Part shown: piece by piece, positions 1 through 4,945 of the stretch | Numbering within the stretch: the first letter of the stretch is position 1 | Layout of the letters: each line of letters begins with the position of its first letter | From: Candidatus Aerophobota bacterium | GTDB lineage: Bacteria > Aerophobota > Aerophobia > Aerophobales > AE-B3A | Reading direction: 5' to 3' | DNA: 6,601 bases | Assembly: GCA_030610725.1 (NCBI GenBank) | Contig: JAUWRE010000064.1 | Span: forward strand, 1 to 6,601 | Position numbers and translations under genes: made by a program | The notes under the pieces: generated by a model | Database searches by the model: none | What the model was told of the DNA's origin: nothing | What the model saw: only the letters and a program-made list of their open reading frames with translations

Positions 1-272
1 TCCATTTCTTCCCTGATGGCTGAAACCATAATAATTGGTATCTTTTTAAGTTCTTCAATCTCTCGTAATTTACGAGCCACATCAAAGCCCTCGGTCCTGG
101 TACTCATCATCACATCTAACACAATGAGATCGGGTTTTTCCTGTAGAGCCTTTTTCAATCCCTCTTCTCCATTGTAAGCAGTTATTATCCGGTATCCTCT
201 GCTTTCAAGGGTAATTTGATTGAGCTCCACAAAATCCCGATCATCATCTACAAGAAGGATTTTACTAGCCAT
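1..272 (-). CDS. Stand-alone response-regulator receiver (CheY-like) protein, 3' end outside window
   Basis: Ninety codons are visible, beginning MASKILLVDDD, and the reading frame is open to the window edge. The receiver fold is clear. There is an acidic triad at D9-D11, the phospho-acceptor Asp at D53 in LIVLDVMM, and a conserved Ser/Thr position at S84 in IIMVSAI. The switch lysine and any C-terminal domain lie outside the window, so it is not shown that this is a single-domain protein. It is closely related to the receiver at 1206-1595: about 50 of 85 aligned residues are identical by eye, including a shared TEGFDV segment after the phospho-acceptor. The start lies 16 nt after the rex stop, with a weak AGAAAGG ribosome-binding site, so it is probably co-transcribed with rex. 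The role is inferred: it accepts a phosphoryl group from a histidine kinase and passes the signal by protein contact. Confidence 0.9.
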   Translation of the reverse strand, partial: MASKILLVDDDRDFVELNQITLESRGYRIITAYNGEEGLKKALQEKPDLIVLDVMMSTRTEGFDVARKLREIEELKKIPIIMVSAIREEM

Positions 273-288
273 GTCTTTGCCTTTCTAA

Positions 289-939
289 TCAGGATATTCT
301 TGTTTGAGTCTCCTTTTTTGCTTTATTAATAATAGAATAGGACATAATCTCAAGTTGATTGGTAAGGTCTGCCTGCATTAGTTTAACATAAGAAGGCGCG
401 ACAACTGCGATAGGAGAGAAATTGAGAATAGCCTCCACGCCGCTTATTACAAAAAGGTCTATTGATTCCTGAGCCGCCTTAGCCGGAACAGCTACTATTC
501 CCATGCGAATCTTCCGCTCTCGTATCATTTTAGGGATTTGATATGGATGATATACAGGCACCCCGACTATCTTTTTGCCAATTATATTTGATTTCACATC
601 AAAACCAATTCTGATATTAAATCCACTTTTTCTAAAACCATCATAGCCTAATAGAGCAGAACCTAACTTGCCTACCCCTACCAGCGCTATGTCCCATACT
701 CTATTTAGACCCAGTATCTTCGATATCTCTTCCTGGAGTTCTCTTACCAGGTACCCCTTACCTGTAGTGCCAAACTGGCCAAAGTAACACAAATCCTTTC
801 TTACTCTTGCACCTGAAGTCCCTATGAATCGAGCAAGTTCTTCAGAGGAGATAACCCTCTCTTTTTTCATCTTCCTGAGATGCCTGAGATAAAGAGAAAG
901 CCGGATTGCAGCACTTTCAGGAGATTTATTTCCAGTCAT
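289..939 (-). CDS. rex: Redox-sensing transcriptional repressor Rex
   Basis: The 216-aa protein has the usual Rex length and layout. Residues 10-77 form the winged helix, with VRKDL at 46-50 in the recognition helix followed by the family hallmark YFGQFGTTGKGY (52-63). Residues 81-190 form the NAD(H)-binding Rossmann domain, with GVGKLG at 88-93 and the ribose-binding acid in GFD at 112-114. The C-terminal helix (about 194-210) matches the segment swapped between Rex subunits. In the family, Rex represses fermentative, hydrogenase and respiratory genes and leaves DNA when NADH is high. Its position next to hydA makes hydA the likely target. Two hallmark positions deviate: Arg45 where Gln or Lys is usual, and Lys91 where Asn is usual in GxGNLG. 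The start is supported by a GGAGG site 8 nt upstream on the minus strand (around 948-952). No convincing Rex operator was found by eye. Confidence 0.95.
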   Translation of the reverse strand: MTGNKSPESAAIRLSLYLRHLRKMKKERVISSEELARFIGTSGARVRKDLCYFGQFGTTGKGYLVRELQEEISKILGLNRVWDIALVGVGKLGSALLGYDGFRKSGFNIRIGFDVKSNIIGKKIVGVPVYHPYQIPKMIRERKIRMGIVAVPAKAAQESIDLFVISGVEAILNFSPIAVVAPSYVKLMQADLTNQLEIMSYSIINKAKKETQTRIS

Positions 940-983
940 AACTTAGACCTCCGCTGTTGAGGAGCCTACTGGTCTTTCCATGC

Positions 984-989
984 ATTATA
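984..989 (-). promoter_or_regulatory. Candidate -10 box of a rex promoter
   Basis: Read on the minus strand, this is a perfect TATAAT about 45 nt upstream of the rex start. It would place transcription initiation near 977 and give a short leader that contains the GGAGG ribosome-binding site. The -35 match at normal spacing (ACGTGG) is poor, so the promoter would need an activator or rely on the -10 alone. The box sits just outside the left arm of the palindromic repeat, so the repeat may have supplied the upstream promoter DNA. Readthrough from hydA is an alternative source of rex mRNA. Confidence 0.3.
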
Positions 990-990
990 T

Positions 991-1126
991 GTAAGTACTC
1001 AGTGAACCACGTCATTGCGAGCGCAAGCGAAGCAATCTCAATCTCCATCAGAGATTGCCACGTCGCCCTGAAGGCTTTCAGGACTCCTCGCAATGACAGG
1101 AAGGAACGAACTTTACTGAATATTAC
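991..1126. repeat. Palindromic intergenic repeat, copy 1 (GTCATTGCGAG type)
   Basis: The core, 1011-1097 (87 bp), begins GTCATTGCGAG and ends CTCGCAATGAC, a perfect 11-bp terminal inverted repeat. Nested inside are GCAATCTC (1032-1039) paired with GAGATTGC (1051-1058), and a small hairpin CCTGAA-GGCT-TTCAGG (1067-1082). Imperfect outer arms extend the symmetry: GTAAGTACTCAGTGAA from 991 opposes TTACTGAATATTAC at 1113-1126. The left arm is shared with copy 2 near 3406 (16 of 20 bases before the core). Short repeats with this GTCATTGCGAG/GCAATCTC signature recur in intergenic DNA of many bacteria. They carry no gene and are thought to be non-autonomous mobile or REP-like elements. This copy fills the gap between the receiver gene and rex and could act as a transcript hairpin. 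Confidence 0.85.
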
Positions 1127-1205
1127 CATTATATATCATCTTTCTGTCGAAAACACAAGATTTCGCGTTAAGTCATCAGAATTTTCTCTCTATCTGCTGG
1201 TAGCC

Positions 1206-1595
1206 TCATCCGATAGCTTTTTCAATCTCTTCCAAAAGTTGCGGTGGAGAAATGGGTTTTTCCAGGAATTTAGCAACTGGCAGCCAGGTGTCATCGGGTT
1301 CAAATGTCCAGGGAAGTTTTTCTTTTTTTCTAATACCGGTAAGCATAATCACCGGGATATCCCTTAGCTCCTCATCCCTCTTTATCTGCCGGGAAACATC
1401 GAATCCTTCGGTCAATCTGGTCATCATTACATCAAGAACTATCAAGTCTGGTCTATTCTTCTTAGCTTTTTTCATACCTTCCTCTCCATCGTAAGCTGCT
1501 ATGACTTGATAACCTTTGCTCTCCAAAAACGTAGTACATAAATCAACAAAATCCACGTCGTCGTCCACCAATAAAACTCTCTTTTTTTCTTGCAT
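1206..1595 (-). CDS. Stand-alone response-regulator receiver (CheY-like) protein
   Basis: This complete 129-aa protein is a single receiver domain with no output domain. The acidic cluster is D11-D13, the phospho-acceptor is D55 in LIVLDVMM, the switch Thr is T86 in VIMLTGI, and the conserved Lys is K113 in FLEKP. Between T86 and K113 it has a longer, acidic and aromatic loop (KLPWTFEPDDTWLPVAK) than CheY. A strong AGGAGG site lies 5 nt before the start, and the gene begins 35 nt after the hydA stop, so it should be on the hydA transcript. It is a paralogue of the receiver at 1-272. With no DNA-binding or enzymatic domain, it must signal through a partner. Whether that partner is the hydrogenase, Rex or a kinase elsewhere cannot be read from the sequence. 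No intrinsic terminator is apparent just after it; the next structured sequence is the palindromic repeat. Confidence 0.93.
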   Translation of the reverse strand: MQEKKRVLLVDDDVDFVDLCTTFLESKGYQVIAAYDGEEGMKKAKKNRPDLIVLDVMMTRLTEGFDVSRQIKRDEELRDIPVIMLTGIRKKEKLPWTFEPDDTWLPVAKFLEKPISPPQLLEEIEKAIG

Positions 1596-1630
1596 TGTAA
1601 CCTCCTAGAACGTATTTTGTTTTGCCCTCT

Positions 1631-3352
1631 TTAAATTGTCCGTTTAGTGTAATTAGTGTGTAATAAGTGATGTGATTTCTCTCCCAGGGGCTGGCCAAGA
1701 AATTCCTCGTAGAGTTTGATTATGGCCGGATTCTGGTGAGACTTCCTGATAGTCATAGCTTCATCCTCCTGGTAGAGAGCTGCAATTCTCTTCTTCCTTA
1801 CCTCATAATTCGGGACTATGGGCTCTCCTCCTCCACCGATGCATCCACCGGGACAGGCCATAACTTCAATAAAGTGATACTCACACTCACCTTCCCCTAT
1901 TTTATCAAGAAGCACTCTAGCATTAGCCAGACCATGAACAACCGCTACTTTCACTGTGATTCCATCAATCTCAATCTCTGCTTCTCTTATCCCTTCCCAT
2001 CCCCTTACGCTATGGAATTCTACGTCCGCCAAAACTTTGCCAGTCACAATCTCATAAGCTGAGCGTAATGCTGCCTCCATAACTCCGCCAGTATTTCCAA
2101 AAATGGTCGCCGCACCAGTGGATATACCTAGGGGCTCATCAAACTCTTCCTCAGCTAAATTGACAAAGTCAATCCCCGCTTGCTTTATCATACGAGCAAG
2201 TTCTCTGGTAGTAAGAACGACATCGACATCCTGCTGTCCGCTGCACCTCATCTCGCTCCTTCCTGCCTCGAACTTCTTAGCCGTACAAGGCATGACTGAA
2301 ACCACGTATATTTTCTCCGCTGCTAATTCAAGTTTTTGTGCGTAATAAGTCTTTGCTATAGCTCCAAACATTTGCTGAGGAGATTTACAAGTAGAAATAT
2401 TATCTAACAGCTCTGGATAATAATGTTCTGCAAACTTTATCCATGCTGGACAACAGGAAGTCGTCATAGGTAATGTTTCTTTGTTCTTCATTCTCCTTAT
2501 CAGTTCATTTCCTTCTTCCATAATAGTAAGGTCAGCGCTGAATTGAGTGTCAAACACCTTGTCAAAATTCATTCTACGAAGGGCTGCAACTAACCTTCCG
2601 GTACAACGGGTTCCTGCTTCAAGGCCGAACTCCTCTCCGATAGCAGCTCTGATAGCAGGAGCAGTCTGGACAATAACAAACTTCTCAGGATCACTTATGG
2701 CCTGCCATACCTCATCAATATACTCTTTCTCATATATGGCACCTACAGGACATCCAACAATACACTGACCACAGAAAGTACAGGGAACATCCTTAAGTTC
2801 CAGATCAAAGGGTGGAGCTATGACGGTTTCAAACCCCCTTGTCTGTGGGAATATCACGCCTACTCCCTGAACCTGGTGGCAAATGCTTACACATCTTCGG
2901 CAAAGAACACATTTTTCAGCATCTCTTATTATGCAAGGATTGGATGAGTCTATCCTGGCCTTTGATTTCTCCCCCGGGTATTCTATGTCCCTTAAGCCCA
3001 TTTTGTTAGCTAGCTCTTGCAATTCACAATTAAGATTCCTTATGCAGGTAGAACAGTCCGTAGGATGGTCAGAAAGGATTAACTCCAGAACGCATTTTCT
3101 TGCCTCTTGCAAAACAGGAGTGTTAGTTCTAACTACCATTCCTTCTGACACCGGGTAGACGCAGGAGGCCTGCAATTTAGGAGAGCCCTCTATTTCTACA
3201 ATACAAAGACGACAAGCTCCTATACTCTGAATTTCAGGCAAATGGCAGAGAGTAGGAATCTTTATTCCTGCTTTCTTTGCCGCATCGAGAACAGTTGCAT
3301 CCTTATCAATGTCAATCCTGATTCCGTCTATAGTTACATTAACTTCCTTCAT
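1631..3352 (-). CDS. hydA: [FeFe]-hydrogenase catalytic subunit (group A, CpI/HndD-like)
   Basis: The 573-aa enzyme interconverts 2H+ + 2e- and H2, and it aligns with Clostridium CpI from end to end. The N-terminal [2Fe-2S] domain has C36, C47, C50 and C64. The His-ligated [4Fe-4S] site has H96, C100, C103 and C109. Two ferredoxin-type clusters use C148/151/154/158 and C191/194/197/201. The H-cluster motifs are TSCCPAW (C300 as proton-relay Cys, C301 as ligand), MPCTAKK (C356) and MACPGGCIGGGGEP (C500, C504). The usual Gln in GGGQP is Glu510, and the segment after MPCTAKKFEA reads GRSEM. There is no signal peptide or Tat motif, so it is cytoplasmic. An AAAGGAGA site 6-7 nt upstream supports the start. 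It is the first gene of its transcription unit, and no NuoE/NuoF-like partner is visible, so its electron partner (NAD(P)H via other subunits, or ferredoxin) is open. Confidence 0.97.
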   Translation of the reverse strand: MKEVNVTIDGIRIDIDKDATVLDAAKKAGIKIPTLCHLPEIQSIGACRLCIVEIEGSPKLQASCVYPVSEGMVVRTNTPVLQEARKCVLELILSDHPTDCSTCIRNLNCELQELANKMGLRDIEYPGEKSKARIDSSNPCIIRDAEKCVLCRRCVSICHQVQGVGVIFPQTRGFETVIAPPFDLELKDVPCTFCGQCIVGCPVGAIYEKEYIDEVWQAISDPEKFVIVQTAPAIRAAIGEEFGLEAGTRCTGRLVAALRRMNFDKVFDTQFSADLTIMEEGNELIRRMKNKETLPMTTSCCPAWIKFAEHYYPELLDNISTCKSPQQMFGAIAKTYYAQKLELAAEKIYVVSVMPCTAKKFEAGRSEMRCSGQQDVDVVLTTRELARMIKQAGIDFVNLAEEEFDEPLGISTGAATIFGNTGGVMEAALRSAYEIVTGKVLADVEFHSVRGWEGIREAEIEIDGITVKVAVVHGLANARVLLDKIGEGECEYHFIEVMACPGGCIGGGGEPIVPNYEVRKKRIAALYQEDEAMTIRKSHQNPAIIKLYEEFLGQPLGEKSHHLLHTNYTKRTI

Positions 3353-3398
3353 CTATCTCTCCTTTTAGTTTTAAAAGAAAATCAGTATCTATCCAGCC

Positions 3399-3413
3399 AT
3401 ATTTCGTAAATAT
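3399..3413. promoter_or_regulatory. AT-rich palindrome upstream of hydA, possible operator
   Basis: ATATTT-CGT-AAATAT is a perfect 6-bp inverted repeat with a 3-bp centre, 47-61 bp upstream of the hydA start, where a repressor could act. It does not match the known Rex operator pattern (TTGTGA or TTGTTAA half sites), so assignment to Rex is not justified. It overlaps the left arm of the palindromic repeat, which could alone explain the symmetry. Confidence 0.25.
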
Positions 3414-3524
3414 TCAGTGGAACACGTCATTGCGAGCTCCGAAGGAGCGTGGCAATCTAGGGGTTGTGGAGTTTATTCCGAGCAACAAAACCGAGATTGC
3501 TTCGTCGCTATCGTTCCTCGCAAT

Positions 3525-3683
3525 CAGACTGTGTCACAATTGAAGTCCAGTAATCAAAGTGGAGGGAAAAGAGCAAAAAAGTAGAAGTTATAAGTATCCT
3601 CTCCCTATTTACTGACAGTTCTGGACGCAAAGTGGAGGGAATTTTTTCAAAAAATCCTAAAAAGTCAATTGTGACACAGTCTG
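3525..3683. mobile_element. MITE-like non-autonomous insertion element, 159 bp
   Basis: The element begins CAGACTGTGTCACAATTGA (3525-3543) and ends with its exact reverse complement (3665-3683), a 19-bp perfect terminal inverted repeat. AAT flanks it on both sides (3522-3524 and 3684-3686). Removing the element and one AAT restores the CTCGCAATGAC end of the surrounding palindromic repeat, which strongly supports transposition with a 3-bp target duplication. Inside are a 14-bp direct repeat CAAAGTGGAGGGAA (3555-3568, 3628-3641), an inverted pair GTCCAG (3545-3550)/CTGGAC (3621-3626), and an AT palindrome at 3641-3655. It is too short for a transposase, so a full-length IS with the same ends would have mobilised it. 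The IS family cannot be named from the ends alone. Confidence 0.8.
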
Positions 3684-3740
3684 AATGACAAATAAATGCA
3701 CTACGGCTGAATAGATACAAGATATTTACGTAACAAAAAG

Positions 3741-3768
3741 TTGACATGCAAGGAAGTTTGTATAAGAT
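3741..3768 (+). promoter_or_regulatory. Sigma70-like promoter for the binding-protein/kinase operon
   Basis: A perfect -35 TTGACA (3741-3746) is followed, after 16 bp, by TAAGAT (3763-3768, 4 of 6 matches to TATAAT) within the AT-rich run TATAAGATAA. Transcription would start near 3775, leaving a leader of about 135 nt before the start at 3911. The promoter lies to the right of the MITE and the repeat, so their insertion would not separate it from its genes. Confidence 0.5.
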
Positions 3769-3839
3769 AAAGGGGATTGGGCCTGGCTTAGTGGTCATCA
3801 AAACATTGGTTAAAGGAAACAGAGGTAGCGTCGAGATAT

Positions 3840-3891
3840 GAAGTCAGTTGGGAGAAGGCGACATCTTCACAGGGAGACTTCCTGTCGATAG
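3840..3891 (+). promoter_or_regulatory. Inverted repeats in the leader of the binding-protein mRNA
   Basis: GAAGTC (3840-3845) can pair with GACTTC (3876-3881), while ACAGGG (3869-3874) can pair with TCCTGT (3880-3885, one G-T pair). The two pairings overlap and exclude one another, and the structure ends just before the GAGGAGGA ribosome-binding site at 3893-3900. This could be a translational switch, but it matches no riboswitch consensus I recognise and may be chance. Confidence 0.2.
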
Positions 3892-3910
3892 AGAGGAGGA
3901 TGTGAAAATT

Positions 3911-4927
3911 ATGTCTAAAAAGACATTAATAGGAATTATGGTGGTGGTTGCGGTGGTGATTGCCGGGGTTAGTCTTTATTGGTTCGTTCAAAAACAACCA
4001 GAAAAGTACACCGGACCTGTTGAAAAAGTAACCATGGGTATTAGTGCTACCAGTCTACTTCCCTCTTTGGTCCATATCGCCAAGGAAAAAGGTTATTTTC
4101 TAGAGGAAGGTATTGATATGGAAATTGAAGGTTACCCAGCCGGGAAGCTTGCCCTGGAAGCTACATTAGAAGGAAAAACTGATATGGCAACAGTAGCCGA
4201 TATGCCTATTGCCTTCATTGGTCTTGAGCGAAATGATTTTGCTATCTTTGCCACGATTGTCGATTCCGCTCAACACGTAAAGGCTCTTGCCAGAAAGGAC
4301 AGAAACATTGACACCCCACACGATCTAATTGGCAAAAAGGTGGCAACCACCATAGGGACATCAGCACATTTCTTCATGATTACATTTTTTGCCTTGAACC
4401 TTTTGGATTTTTCTGATGTGGAAGTAGTTGATTTGGAACCTGGAGAAATGGTGGAGGCGATTGTAAATGGTGATGTAGATGCAATTTTTACCTGGGAACC
4501 GAACATACTAAATTGTCAAAAAATCCTGGCAGACAATGCAGTCATTCTGCCCAGCATGGTGGGATACATGGTAACATTCAGCCTGGTTTCAAGGAAAGAT
4601 TTCATCGAAAGCAATCCAGAACTAATAAAAAGGATAATCAAATCTTTGGCAAAAGCAGAAGAGTTTGTCAAAAATAGCCGGGAAGAGTCTATAGACATTG
4701 TTGCCTCACGTCTGAAAATAGAAAGAGAATCTATGAATGAACTGTGGAATGACTATAAATTCAGACTTTCTCTACCTCAATCCTTGTTAGTAACCATGGA
4801 AGACCAGGCAAGATGGGCAATTCAAAATAATTTAACCGACGCAACAGAAGTACCAAACTATCTTGATTATATCTATATCGATGCTTTGCTAGAGGTTAGA
4901 CCAGAAGCGATTGGAATAATACGTTAG
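3911..4927 (+). CDS. Membrane-anchored solute-binding protein, NMT1/SsuA/NrtA-like
   Basis: From the ATG at 3911 the product is 338 aa. A longer frame from TTG at 3848 is less likely, because GAGGAGGA (3893-3900) sits 10 nt before this ATG and the hydrophobic segment then falls at the N-terminus. MSKK is followed by a single hydrophobic helix (about residues 5-26) with no lipobox Cys, suggesting an uncleaved anchor or ordinary signal peptide. The rest is a type-2 periplasmic-binding fold of the SsuA/TauA/NrtA/THI5 group. It has VTMGISA at the first strand, the signature IAKEKGYFLEEGIDMEI, LEGKTDMATVADMP, and DVDAIFTWEPN in the second lobe. These proteins bind small organic or inorganic solutes such as sulfonates, nitrate and pyrimidines; the ligand here is unknown. 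No permease or ATPase gene follows. A sensor kinase gene begins 18 nt downstream, so a sensory role is plausible. Confidence 0.88.
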   Translation: MSKKTLIGIMVVVAVVIAGVSLYWFVQKQPEKYTGPVEKVTMGISATSLLPSLVHIAKEKGYFLEEGIDMEIEGYPAGKLALEATLEGKTDMATVADMPIAFIGLERNDFAIFATIVDSAQHVKALARKDRNIDTPHDLIGKKVATTIGTSAHFFMITFFALNLLDFSDVEVVDLEPGEMVEAIVNGDVDAIFTWEPNILNCQKILADNAVILPSMVGYMVTFSLVSRKDFIESNPELIKRIIKSLAKAEEFVKNSREESIDIVASRLKIERESMNELWNDYKFRLSLPQSLLVTMEDQARWAIQNNLTDATEVPNYLDYIYIDALLEVRPEAIGIIR

Positions 4928-4945
4928 TCATAATCATAATGAAAA

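Larger units (their letters stand above)
3385..3718. repeat. Palindromic intergenic repeat, copy 2, with extended arms and interrupted by a MITE
   Basis: The core begins GTCATTGCGAG (3426-3436) and reaches CTCGCAAT (3517-3524). The expected final GAC appears only at 3687-3689, after a 159-bp insertion. Internal pairs are CTCC-GAA-GGAG (3437-3447) and GCAATCT (3452-3458) with AGATTGC (3494-3500). Outside the core, GTATCTATCCAGCCATA (3385-3401) faces TACGGCTGAATAGATAC (3702-3718), an inverted pair matching at 15 of 17 positions. The 20 bases left of the core match those of copy 1 at 16 positions, and both copies have the same orientation. Without the insertion and its duplicated AAT, the core would be about 102 bp. 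The left arm reaches to about 33 bp from the hydA start, so the hydA promoter must lie in or beside the repeat. Confidence 0.8.
3353..3910. other. Divergent intergenic region between hydA and the binding-protein operon
   Basis: This 558-bp stretch has no supported gene. From left to right it holds the hydA ribosome-binding site, an AT palindrome at 3399-3413, the interrupted palindromic repeat with its MITE, a rightward sigma70-like promoter at 3741-3768, and a leader of about 135 nt with small inverted repeats. The open frames crossing it run through the repeats and show no protein signature. No convincing hydA promoter is visible. A weak pair, TTTACG and GATACT with a 15-bp spacer, exists on the minus strand around 3386-3412. 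Confidence 0.75.

Noticed and set aside
1011..1097. Repeat copy 1 as an intrinsic terminator of the hydA-receiver unit
   Set aside because: The hairpins are strong, but no U-run follows them on the minus strand, and the same sequence symmetry is explained by the repeat family. An attenuating effect remains possible.
926..1129. Open frame on the minus strand covering the repeat and the rex start
   Set aside because: It overlaps the rex start and its ribosome-binding site and is mostly a translation of the repeat; GTCATTGCGAG repeats often yield such open frames.
957..1367. Open frame on the plus strand, 136 codons
   Set aside because: It runs through the palindromic repeat and the antisense of the receiver gene, with no ribosome-binding site or domain signature.
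3641..3655. ATTTTTT-C-AAAAAAT as a terminator
   Set aside because: The stem is purely A/T with a one-base centre and has no GC-rich stem; it lies inside the MITE.
3531..3680. TTGTGA/TCACAA half sites as a Rex operator
   Set aside because: They are part of the MITE's terminal repeats, over 120 bp apart and in the reverse of the operator's orientation.
3508..3801. Open frame on the minus strand, 97 codons, across the MITE
   Set aside because: It crosses the MITE boundaries and the rightward promoter and shows no transposase or other protein motif.
3838..3891. Short leader-peptide frame starting at ATG 3838 (17 codons)
   Set aside because: It has no ribosome-binding site and no residue run typical of attenuation peptides.
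3848..3910. Extended N-terminus of the binding protein from TTG
   Set aside because: A GAGGAGGA site is placed for the ATG at 3911, and the extension would put a charged stretch before the export signal.
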